Positions 54,845 to 63,075 of a DNA stretch of 64,000 nt are shown one piece after another. The stretch spans positions 1 to 64,000 of the forward strand of contig JAQIBS010000168.1 in NCBI GenBank assembly GCA_027858965.1, in the 5' to 3' direction. The stretch is from Kiritimatiellia bacterium. GTDB taxonomy: Bacteria; Verrucomicrobiota; Kiritimatiellia; RFP12; UBA1067. Positions within the stretch are counted from its first letter, which is position 1. The number at the start of each line of letters is the position of its first letter. The notes under the pieces are model-generated. The model did not search any database. It was not told the origin of the DNA and was given only the letters and a program-made list of their open reading frames with translations. Made by a program: the position numbers and the translations under genes.

Positions 54845-54880
54845 AAAAAACCGCCTTCGTAACAAGTGGCGGTCTTTTTT
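54845..54880. terminator. Rho-independent terminator
   Basis: aaaaaaccgcc (54845-54855) and ggcggtctttttt (54868-54880) pair around a 12-nt loop. On the minus strand it ends transcripts of the 54892-55430 locus before the XRE gene. Confidence 0.8.
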
Positions 54881-54891
54881 ACTATCTAATT

Positions 54892-55430
54892 CTAATCTTT
54901 TCCTATAAGCATCAGATTCAAGAGATCATTACCGGCAGCGGCTTTAATAACTGATTTCGAATTCTGCATCTCTTTGATTATATCCGGAAAACGGATAATA
55001 TTCACACCGGCTTCTTCAAACAAACCGACCTCTTCCTCATGTTTCACAATGTTAACAACCAGCTCCTGTGTCCATTTGCAGGGGCAGAGTTCTTTCCGTA
55101 GTTTAACCTTCCTCGGATGGTTGAACTTCTTCTCAATCCACTCACCCACTTGCTCTTTACTACATCAGGCGTAGCCTGCTAATAAATTGGCCCTTCCAAA
55201 AACAGATTCCGTGCAACGGAATTGAGTAATGCGCGGCGAGCGCATTACTACGCAATCGGATTGGTCGAAACTGAGACCTCTATATGACGGCAGATATGCT
55301 TCCCTTTTAAGCCTGGCTTAAATGCAAGAAGATCTATCTCATGCACCCCCAGCCGAATACCACGGATAGTAAAATACCCCTGTCGATTCAACCACTCCTC
55401 AACAACTTCTTCAGCTAGTAATGCCATGAC
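54892..55430 (-). pseudogene. PD-(D/E)XK-like nuclease gene interrupted by a palindromic insertion
   Basis: Two pieces in different frames are found. The first, absent from the ORF track, starts at ATG 55430: MALLAEEVVEEWLNRQGYF, then RLGVHEIDLLAF and CRHIEVSVSTNPIA, and stops at 55251. EIDLLA...HIEVSVS is the ExD...ExS/K type signature of restriction-like nucleases. The second (55149-54892, GTG start) reads GEWIEKKFNHPRKVKLRKEL...ELVVNIVKHEEEVGLFEEAGVNI and extends upstream as SKEQV. The gap of about 85 nt is filled by palindromic intergenic elements. The function is lost or altered. Confidence 0.65.
55165..55255. repeat. Palindromic insertion inside the nuclease-like gene
   Basis: It contains attccgt-gca-acggaat (55207-55223) and gtaatgcgc-ggcga-gcgcattac (55228-55250). 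Both are of the variable-stem hairpin type also seen at 51970-52028, 27256 and 55498-55520. Confidence 0.7.
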
Positions 55431-55497
55431 TTACCTTCTTTCTTTAAAAACAACCTACTCATACAATTCTTCGTATGAAATCATGCTACGCACGAAA

Positions 55498-55520
55498 ATA
55501 GTGCAACGGCGCGTTGCACT
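55498..55520. repeat. Variable-stem hairpin
   Basis: tagtgcaac-ggcgc-gttgcacta, a perfect 9-bp stem just upstream of the interrupted nuclease-like gene. Confidence 0.7.
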
Positions 55521-55545
55521 ATTAAACTATCCGCCTGAGTACACT

Positions 55546-55749
55546 CTAAATTTTTGTTCGAATGCGAGATTGTGCTTTTACTGACAGATCCTGCGTGATC
55601 CAACCTGAACGATTCATCATCTGAATGACTTCGTCGTACACCGGCAATTGGCCATCAGGGTCTCGGATAGTAACAATTAATGAAGCTCTCTGATTTGTCA
55701 GACTTAATTCAGGCTTCCTCGTACTGGTGATCAATGAAATCCTCCACAT
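55546..55749 (-). CDS. Short hypothetical ORF
   Basis: A 67-residue product starting MWRISLITSTRKPELSLTNQRASL. The pattern ASLIVTIRDPDGQLPVYDEVIQMM looks protein-like, but no family is recognised and the ATG lacks a clear ribosome site. It could be a relic. Confidence 0.3.
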   Translation of the reverse strand: MWRISLITSTRKPELSLTNQRASLIVTIRDPDGQLPVYDEVIQMMNRSGWITQDLSVKAQSRIRTKI

Positions 55750-55853
55750 ATCACGCAGAGTGATCCTGAAAAATTAGATGTGAATCCGTTGTAGCCGAGA
55801 GCAGGATGCAAGGTCTGTACACAATATGGTCAAAAAGGATTAAAGATTTACCT

Positions 55854-56447
55854 TTATTGAACTGAAGAAGGTTCATCGCCAGATTCATCTTTTTGAGCGC
55901 GCTGCCCTGTGATGAATGCATACACTAAGCTTATTACTGTTGCACCAGCAATACCACCTCCAACCACATCATGCCCCATGAGAGTAGCAATCGTACCAGC
56001 CACTATTCCTGTTATACCAATAACAAGCGCAAACTTTTGACCTATTCCGCTCTGATTAATGGCCCCCTCAACCATCTTGCGTTCCATGCCTTGCCGGTGC
56101 TTGGCTTGTTCTTCAGCCATAATCATTATTCTATTAGCACCATCAGGAATATGTTTGTTGTAAAGTGCTATATCTTCAGGCCGCGGAAGCGGTCCGCTAT
56201 GACTCTGCATTTCATAACGCGCAGCAACAATACCTATCAGTTTTTTGCGCTTATCCACCGACAACTCGGATAAAATTTCAGGTGCTTCTATTTCAAGCTT
56301 TTCAAGAATATCACAACAGGGATTTCCCGCAGCAACTTCCAGTTCAGATTCTGAAACTTGAACGTCTTCTTCGGACGAGACTAAATCTGTTTGTTTCTTA
56401 TCAGCCATTAAATCAACCTGAGTTTCAGTAAGCTGCCGCTCTTCCAT
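55854..56447 (-). CDS. DUF2335 family membrane protein
   Basis: A 197-residue product. The DUF2335 core is HSGPLPRPEDIALYNKHIPDGANRIMIMAEEQAKHRQGME. Two transmembrane helices follow (FALVIGITGIVAGTIATLMG and GGIAGATVISLVYAFI). The N-terminal 60 residues are acidic. The family is frequent on mobile and defence-rich segments; its function is unknown. It follows a small ORF by 8 nt on the same strand. Confidence 0.85.
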   Translation of the reverse strand: MEERQLTETQVDLMADKKQTDLVSSEEDVQVSESELEVAAGNPCCDILEKLEIEAPEILSELSVDKRKKLIGIVAARYEMQSHSGPLPRPEDIALYNKHIPDGANRIMIMAEEQAKHRQGMERKMVEGAINQSGIGQKFALVIGITGIVAGTIATLMGHDVVGGGIAGATVISLVYAFITGQRAQKDESGDEPSSVQ

Positions 56448-56455
56448 GAGCAGAA

Positions 56456-56656
56456 CTACCTAGAACAATCCATTCCGGTTGAAATATCTTTTCCAACCGC
56501 CTTCCAGTCAGAGCGCAAAGCTCGTGAGTCCGATAATGGACGCGATGAAGACTTATTAAACCTAAAATAATTCCCGCCGATTCCAAGTGCACTCCCGGCA
56601 CCAGATCTGAAATTTGATTTCGGTATAGAAAACCCCATATTTTGACTTAAATTCAT
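56456..56656 (-). CDS. Small hypothetical protein upstream of DUF2335
   Basis: A 66-residue product starting MNLSQNMGFSIPKSNFRSGAGSALGIGG, Ser/Gly/Arg rich, ending MDCSR. No known family. Close spacing to DUF2335 (8 nt) suggests an operon, but the coding status is uncertain. Confidence 0.4.
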   Translation of the reverse strand: MNLSQNMGFSIPKSNFRSGAGSALGIGGNYFRFNKSSSRPLSDSRALRSDWKAVGKDISTGMDCSR

Positions 56657-57029
56657 TTTTTATACACTTTCAGATTATCTATCAACCAAAGGATAAATGA
56701 CAACTACCCAAATCTGTTCAATATGATACCTTAACTGCTAAAGAGTGCAAGCGCAAAAAACGTCAACTAATTGAGCTTTTTACCCAAAATTATCAAATCA
56801 AAAAATTATACAGAAACAAGGACATTTGTGAAACAAGTTGTTTCACTAATTGCTTCGCAGATTTTTGACAAGATAACCAGAGGCTTCGCCACGGCATGGC
56901 AGGATTAACAGGATTAATTTAAACTTTATTTTATGCAACGCGCAGCGTTGTTGACTAATGCAGTGATGGCTTTCACACAAAGCTTAGGCAAATCATTGTG
57001 GTTAGGCTTATGGTTCAAAGCTTATTAGG
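56657..57029. other. Intergenic region with palindrome and repeat D
   Basis: GTGAAACAA-g-TTGTTTCAC (56828-56846) is a perfect operator-like palindrome. gcaggattaacaggattaat (56899-56918) and repeat D (tatgcaacgcgcagcgttgttg, 56933-56980; see 27252) follow. taggcaaatcattgtggttaggc resembles other array fragments. No gene is seen. Confidence 0.55.
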
Positions 57030-58154
57030 TTACGGCTGCGCTGCATTAGCTTGCTTTATCTTGCGCGATATTGTCGACTCAGACGTTTGAAACAGTTCGG
57101 CCAATGTGCTACCTTTAAAGATGGATGGACTTAAGTTTTTGACATCAATAATGTCTTCCGGTTTACCGTCCTCCGGTGAAATGCTCCGCTTAAGCCTTGT
57201 TTCAACGATTCGCCACACTAAGCGGTTAATATCAATGGATTTCCGGCCTCGGACAACTGCATCCCGAATAGCATTTTCAGAGATCATACGTATATCGGCC
57301 CCGGTCATCTCCTCTGCAAGATCCGCAAACAATTCTATATTTTCACCAGATGCATACTGATTCAGGAACAGATTAAATATTTGCTTCCTGTCACCGCAAC
57401 TTGGGAGGGTAATGTTAATTTTAAATGTAAAACGCCGCCAGATTGCCGGGTCAAGCATATGTTCATGATTGGTTGCCGCGAGAAAAATTGTATGCGAATC
57501 CATTGCATCTATGTTCTGCAAAAGACTTACAACAACGCGTTTGAGTTCACCAAGTTCCTGTTGGTCATCCCTGAGTTTTGCAAATGCATCTATCTCATCA
57601 AGAAAAAGAATACAGTGCCTATGCGCGACATGGTCAAAAAGGGTTCTTATATTTTTCGATGTACTCCCGAGAAAAGAGGAGATCAGGGTATCAGCGCGAG
57701 CGGTTACTAACGGCCGTTTGAGGCGACAGGCAATATGACGAGCCAACTGGGTTTTACCCGTGCCTGGAATTCCGTATGTTATAAGAGATGGAGAGACCCC
57801 GACCCCATGTTTTTCTAAAGCATCTGCATTCTCAACATAACTGACAAACTCATCCACACTTTCCTGGATTCTCTTATCGAGTACAATCTGAACCGAATTT
57901 GCCTCAAAAAATTCTTCATCCGCAAGAGAGAGACGAGACTCCGAGTCAACTGGAATCCTCGGAGTACTTCCAAAAGCACTACTTGCCATTTCTGATTTAG
58001 GGAATTCCGAGATCCGCCGCAACCGATTCGCGGAGCGTTCATCCCCCAAACTTTCAACCTTCTCAATCAGTTGATCAAGATATGCAGCGAGCCTTTGCTT
58101 ATCGCCTTTCAAGCCCCACTCTGCAATTTTACTGATTTCCCGTAGATGTTCCAT
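57030..58154 (-). CDS. AAA+ ATPase (FtsH/proteasomal-ATPase-like) of the accessory island
   Basis: A 374-residue product. A helical N-terminal region (LAAYLDQLIEKVESLGDE) precedes one AAA module: Walker A GIPGTGKTQ (128-136), Walker B CILFLDEIDAFAK (181-193), sensor 1 FLAATNHEHMLDPAIWRRF with arginine finger, and a lid with GADIRMISENAIRDAV. GGAG precedes the ATG. ATPases of this group often partner with a subtilisin-like S8 protease in defence islands; no protease gene is seen here. It follows the nuclease-STAND gene by about 205 nt on the same strand. Confidence 0.85.
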   Translation of the reverse strand: MEHLREISKIAEWGLKGDKQRLAAYLDQLIEKVESLGDERSANRLRRISEFPKSEMASSAFGSTPRIPVDSESRLSLADEEFFEANSVQIVLDKRIQESVDEFVSYVENADALEKHGVGVSPSLITYGIPGTGKTQLARHIACRLKRPLVTARADTLISSFLGSTSKNIRTLFDHVAHRHCILFLDEIDAFAKLRDDQQELGELKRVVVSLLQNIDAMDSHTIFLAATNHEHMLDPAIWRRFTFKINITLPSCGDRKQIFNLFLNQYASGENIELFADLAEEMTGADIRMISENAIRDAVVRGRKSIDINRLVWRIVETRLKRSISPEDGKPEDIIDVKNLSPSIFKGSTLAELFQTSESTISRKIKQANAAQP

Positions 58155-58295
58155 TGTTACTCCAAATTGCTATTTATTGGAATAATTGTACACCTATTTC
58201 TTGAAATAAGTCAACGGCCACATGCAATACGTTTTCATATTTCGCAATTTAATGATATTAAATGCAACTTCTTGGTTAATTACGCAATTAAGTAG

Positions 58296-58350
58296 GCTTT
58301 TCGGAAAGGAAGGAACACGTACCCCCGACCTGATACCACAAATTATTGCG
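58296..58350 (-). other. tRNA-like remnant
   Basis: Read on the minus strand, GGTATCAGGTCGGGGGTACGTGTTCC resembles the variable-to-T-arm part of a tRNA (GGTCGGGGGTTCGAATCC). The plus strand gives the phrase GTRTPDLIP, which is the usual spurious translation of an antisense tRNA 3' half. The acceptor and D arms are not recognisable, so it is not a working tRNA. It may be an old attachment-site fragment. Confidence 0.35.
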
Positions 58351-58360
58351 CTACTTATCC

Positions 58361-61300
58361 TCAAGGATTCCACCATGGAGCCATCTGTTCCTCAACCGAC
58401 CTATCGACCTTATGACCGCGGAGATATTCCTTCATCCGTCTGCCTCGCACCTTGGTATCACGCCGATGATTTGTAACGCAGTCCCAATGACGCCAAAAAT
58501 GACGGATTAGAGCTTCCTTCCGAGGGTTGCTACCCGGCACAGGAAATCCAGCACCCTCTTCTTCTATTTCACGCCATACCATACACGACGGTAGCAGCGC
58601 CGGTTTCATAATATGTAGTTCACGTGAAACAGCGTACTCGTCTGTAAAGCCCAATGCTCTACGATACGCGTTTCTACAAGCAACGTCCTGACGTCGAACA
58701 CCAAGAGCCCAGAAAACATGATCACGCACCCAACAACTAGGATCTTTATCAAACAGATCATTTAATACCTGATCAATCGAATCCCCCCAGAGCCACGCTA
58801 TGACACTCACAGCCAGTGCCCGATCCTTAGACAGTTTGCTTTCCAGTAGCAACTCACATACAGCAAAGAGTTCCATTTCCGAACCCATGCGTATCGCATA
58901 TAGAGCCAGCCCCATGATGACTTCGTCATTGTCCGCTTGGACAAGCGTTGCCCTCCGAATATGTGAAATACCCTTAGCTCTATTAAGGATAGGGAGCCAT
59001 GTCGTAGATGGAACCAGTTCAGCTTCACAGATTGTATATACACAACTACTGGAGACAGACCGCAATCGTTCCCAATACGCATAAGCATCAATTGGATGTA
59101 GCCTAAGCATTACCGACAACAAGCAATGAGGAAACACACCCATTTTTGCCAAAATGCCTTGTGATGCCAGCACACTTTTGAAAAACTGATCGCAGTAAGT
59201 TTTGAACTCACAAGGATAGCGTTCTGCCCACGATAAAAGAGCATGCTCATCATTGAAATCACGGAGCGCAAATCCCTTCCATTTCTGGAGGGCATCCTCA
59301 CTTGCCTGCCACTCCGCTAAATGGACATTTGCATCTTCCACACAGCCCGCCTCTACATCTGCGTTGCGGCCCCACGAATTCAACCCGAGAAATATAGTTT
59401 TCGACTTGTCTTTGATATCAACAGGGCCATGAAAGATCACACAACCATCGGGACTCAGCTCAAAGCGCGTCACCTTTGGGGTGATGTCCCCGTCAACGGC
59501 CGCAGCGCATTGGCATGCCAGCCAAAGTATTTCTTGTCCCCAATTCCGAAAACCCTCATCATCTTGACACAGGAGAAATATGCGACCAGAGTGAGCCAGC
59601 ATTTCGGTACCACGGCTCGCCCACAGCATCATCAACTCTTTCACTGTGCCTTCAGGCAGGTATCCATACCGAAGCATATACACAAAGTCCTCATCCTGCA
59701 AACACACAGCAAGTTCTGGATTATCGCGAATCAGGGAAGGCAGCCGGGATGTAGCAGAGCGAGCCAAAAGGCGTATGCAGTCATCACGACATTGGGCTGG
59801 GCACCCTTGAGTAAGCAGACCTATAGCCCACTTAGCAGCCGTATCATCGTCCCCTACTGCATTAGACCATAGAGTCAACCAGTACTCCATCCTCTCAACT
59901 GCCCCAGGTTCTCTCCTCCAGTCTGGAATCTCACAGATTGTGATTGCGCGATGCTGTGCAAGACTTACCACACATGCAGGTTTTAACATACGAAGCAATT
60001 CTGTAATACTCATCAGATCAACGAGCAGATAGCCTCTCTTAGCACGAAAATTTTCTGTATCAACCAAGTACGCTATAATCTGATCGTCACCACCGTGTAG
60101 AAGAATCCACTCCAGCAGCATCTCCGATGTAAAAGGACTGATGTTGTTGCGGTGTTTTTGCACACACAGATCAATAGCTTGTTGAACACGATTATTTTCA
60201 TGATGCCAGATAAAGCCTTGGAAATGATGGAATATTTCATAATTGGGTAAAGCATCCCCGGCGAGAGTCCTTTCAAGCGGGCCGACACAAATACTTTCAA
60301 ACTCTTCAGGGTCCAGCTTCAAAGCCCAAGACCATAGCCCATCGAAAAACCATCGATCAATGCTTACATTCTCGGGATTGCAGCATCTACGGAAAAGTTC
60401 CATAATCTCGATCTTCGCTTCATCTATTATCTCTGGCAGATCATCACGAACAGCAAGTAATTCCATGTTATGCACCCAACTACGCGGATTATCCAGCATG
60501 AATAATCTAGGATCTCCGTGTTTCCGTATAGACTCTTCTACTGATGCCAGCCCAATCCTTTCCGAGTTTTTCTTTGTATTTTGAATACCCAAGCCCTCTG
60601 TGATCAGCCATTGGTATGCTTCATTGATATCAGATCTGGTTTCGTTATCATAAAGCAATTGCAACGCGGGGACAAACGATTCCGTGTATATCCACCTCAT
60701 CAGCACTTTCAAAGTATTATAAGGCCATTTAGCCGGGAACCGGTTTTCACCATGAACCTCTATCGATAAGTTTGCCGACGCATAGCACTCTGCCAAGATG
60801 GGCAGCATAGATTCATCAGGTTTCTGAGACAGGATTGATATGGCTATCGGAGTAAGACGTAGCTGCACATTATTGGGTACAACAGGCAACTGAATGCCTT
60901 CCCATTTCCTATGTTTTTCACCAACAGGCTGTCCCTCACTCCACGTCACCAACAACCATCGACGCAATATAGACGCCAATTCGGCGTGATCGTTCGAACC
61001 ACTCCTCCATAAGCGAGCGAGCGGTGCCACGGCCACCTTCTCTGGACTTCCAGCACGCGGTGAAATCAACAGATCTTCGATAAATAAACCATAGGCATTC
61101 AAACGATGCTTGCACCAGAAATCCAATTGATCCTCCCGACCAAAGATATTGTGCGAACAAAACCATGCTAAAATTCCACCTGCCACCGACACATCAGACA
61201 ACGTCGCCTCCCCAGCTAAGGAAAGTTGCAATGCAACAAGGATACCAAGAGTACGACGTGAATCAGACAAGCCCGGTTCAAGCAGTTCATGAATGCGATC

Positions 61301-63016
61301 CGCAATAGCCAACACATCCCCTAAGTTTGTTGTCTGCAGATGCCTCAGAATCAAAAGTCCCCACGCAAGTGCTACGTGATCATCAGAAAGCATTGCTGAC
61401 ACCCGCCCCGATTTCTTAAACATCTTTGAGTCAAGTAATTGTGATCGCAGTTCTAGGTATTGGCCGCCGAACAAAGAATTGAGCTGATTGTCTGATAGTG
61501 CCCCATCAGGACTTAATCCTTCTGCTATAGAAGATAGAAGCTCCTTAGCATCAAGGGGATTGATCAGCTTCAAGCCATTAGTAACCACAGGATCAAGCCC
61601 CGTCTCGATCTTTGCCAGCAGATCGTACCACCAAATGACCGCTGGCGTCATGATCTCAACCGACGGCATTCTGGATTTCACGCGCAAAAATACAGAAAAT
61701 AACCGCGGAAAATACAGCAACCCTGCTGCATCTTTTGGAAGATCTTTTTTTGTCAGACTATTGCGAGATAAAACCTTCATGAATTCAGCTTCACTATAGG
61801 GAAGAACGACAAAAGTCGTAGCACGTTCACCTATGACGGACAAAGGGTTACCAGGCATAGAACTCAGCGAACGTGTACTAAACACAACGCGAAGTGATTT
61901 TGGAAGTCGCCAATTGTCTATATTCTCAGACGGCCCATCATATACGCTGGCCACATGATCAATACTTCTGCCCAAAAGAGACCCAATAATCCGCTCAGCA
62001 GCAACAGGGCAACTCTTTTCATTCATGCCATCCAAAACAAGCAGTATTGGTAGTTTCCATCGCAATTCAAGGTTTTGATATAGACGCTGACACAAGTACA
62101 TATCAGAATCAGGCACCCCAAGACACACTTGAAATGCTGTTTCAACGGCTCCCCGAATATTGTTTAAACCCTGCCAGTGGATAGAATCCAGCCAAAGCAC
62201 CAATGCATCACCTGAGATCGCAATTTTCCAAGCCTCTTGAGCCATAATCCAAGATTTACCACACCCCTCTTCTCCTTCTACAAACAGCAATGGCACGTCG
62301 CCCTTCCACCACTCCCTGAATCCAATTGCAGAGTCATTTCGTATTATGGCTTTAGAAAGCTGGATAGAATAAGACATCGGTGATCTTTTGACTACCGAGT
62401 CGATCTCAAATCGGCGACGAAGATATGGCACACATTTTTCACGGCAGGAATTGTACGAATCTTCATCTATTAATGATGCTGGATATATATCAGATGACAT
62501 ATGCAAATACTGTTCTGCAATCCAGAATATATCAGGATCACTCAAATTTTCTGACAGTGCTTGTCCGTCAAATATCTGAAGATCCACACCATGCTTATCG
62601 AGACACCAATTAATAAGTTTATTTCGTTTCGCAATAGGCAGATCCTCAACACAAAAATATACTATGGGGCGCTTCTCTTGCGTATTACTGAAAATGGAAT
62701 TAACGTCTGACTTAATTTTTGAGAAAATCTTTTGTTTAAGAGAGCATGCAAAAAACACATCCCCATTTTTGGTTCCACCCTCAAACAGCTTCGTGTCCTC
62801 TAAAACAAATGCGTCATCTAAAAATGTATTATATGTTTCAAAATCTCGTCCTTGGTCTCCGCCTGCCCCTACAGGTCCTGTTGCAGGAAGTAAGTTTCTA
62901 CAAATCCTTTGTCGGGAAAACTCACGTGTGATATCTTCAAAATAATGATGCTTATTCTGAACCTTAAGTTGCTCCAGCTGAAATCTTATCTGAGCCCTTA
63001 CATTTTGAATCGTCAT
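58361..63016 (-). CDS. Giant nuclease-STAND NTPase (Avs-like architecture), candidate antiphage sensor
   Basis: A 1551-residue product with a clear AAGGA site. The N-terminal domain (about 1-125) is restriction-endonuclease-like: NLLPATGPVGAGGDQGRDFET (D54, D58, E60) followed by VFFACSLKQKI (K94/K96). The STAND/NACHT NTPase follows: Walker A VEGEEGCGKSWI (about 247-257), Walker B ILLVLDGMNEK (about 324-334) and FSTRSL sensor region. From about 560 to the end is a helical, repeat-like region typical of sensor arms. It is encoded 59 nt after hsdS. Avs-type proteins recognise phage proteins and activate an effector; no close match can be tested here. Confidence 0.75.
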   Translation of the reverse strand: MTIQNVRAQIRFQLEQLKVQNKHHYFEDITREFSRQRICRNLLPATGPVGAGGDQGRDFETYNTFLDDAFVLEDTKLFEGGTKNGDVFFACSLKQKIFSKIKSDVNSIFSNTQEKRPIVYFCVEDLPIAKRNKLINWCLDKHGVDLQIFDGQALSENLSDPDIFWIAEQYLHMSSDIYPASLIDEDSYNSCREKCVPYLRRRFEIDSVVKRSPMSYSIQLSKAIIRNDSAIGFREWWKGDVPLLFVEGEEGCGKSWIMAQEAWKIAISGDALVLWLDSIHWQGLNNIRGAVETAFQVCLGVPDSDMYLCQRLYQNLELRWKLPILLVLDGMNEKSCPVAAERIIGSLLGRSIDHVASVYDGPSENIDNWRLPKSLRVVFSTRSLSSMPGNPLSVIGERATTFVVLPYSEAEFMKVLSRNSLTKKDLPKDAAGLLYFPRLFSVFLRVKSRMPSVEIMTPAVIWWYDLLAKIETGLDPVVTNGLKLINPLDAKELLSSIAEGLSPDGALSDNQLNSLFGGQYLELRSQLLDSKMFKKSGRVSAMLSDDHVALAWGLLILRHLQTTNLGDVLAIADRIHELLEPGLSDSRRTLGILVALQLSLAGEATLSDVSVAGGILAWFCSHNIFGREDQLDFWCKHRLNAYGLFIEDLLISPRAGSPEKVAVAPLARLWRSGSNDHAELASILRRWLLVTWSEGQPVGEKHRKWEGIQLPVVPNNVQLRLTPIAISILSQKPDESMLPILAECYASANLSIEVHGENRFPAKWPYNTLKVLMRWIYTESFVPALQLLYDNETRSDINEAYQWLITEGLGIQNTKKNSERIGLASVEESIRKHGDPRLFMLDNPRSWVHNMELLAVRDDLPEIIDEAKIEIMELFRRCCNPENVSIDRWFFDGLWSWALKLDPEEFESICVGPLERTLAGDALPNYEIFHHFQGFIWHHENNRVQQAIDLCVQKHRNNISPFTSEMLLEWILLHGGDDQIIAYLVDTENFRAKRGYLLVDLMSITELLRMLKPACVVSLAQHRAITICEIPDWRREPGAVERMEYWLTLWSNAVGDDDTAAKWAIGLLTQGCPAQCRDDCIRLLARSATSRLPSLIRDNPELAVCLQDEDFVYMLRYGYLPEGTVKELMMLWASRGTEMLAHSGRIFLLCQDDEGFRNWGQEILWLACQCAAAVDGDITPKVTRFELSPDGCVIFHGPVDIKDKSKTIFLGLNSWGRNADVEAGCVEDANVHLAEWQASEDALQKWKGFALRDFNDEHALLSWAERYPCEFKTYCDQFFKSVLASQGILAKMGVFPHCLLSVMLRLHPIDAYAYWERLRSVSSSCVYTICEAELVPSTTWLPILNRAKGISHIRRATLVQADNDEVIMGLALYAIRMGSEMELFAVCELLLESKLSKDRALAVSVIAWLWGDSIDQVLNDLFDKDPSCWVRDHVFWALGVRRQDVACRNAYRRALGFTDEYAVSRELHIMKPALLPSCMVWREIEEEGAGFPVPGSNPRKEALIRHFWRHWDCVTNHRRDTKVRGRRMKEYLRGHKVDRSVEEQMAPWWNP

Positions 63017-63075
63017 TGACTTCCTTCTTTTCGAGATCTCTTACTATTATAATAGCCATTGACTATCACACACGT

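Noticed and set aside
58222-58476. Plus ORF with GTRTPDL phrase
   Set aside because: Typical spurious translation of antisense tRNA-like sequence.
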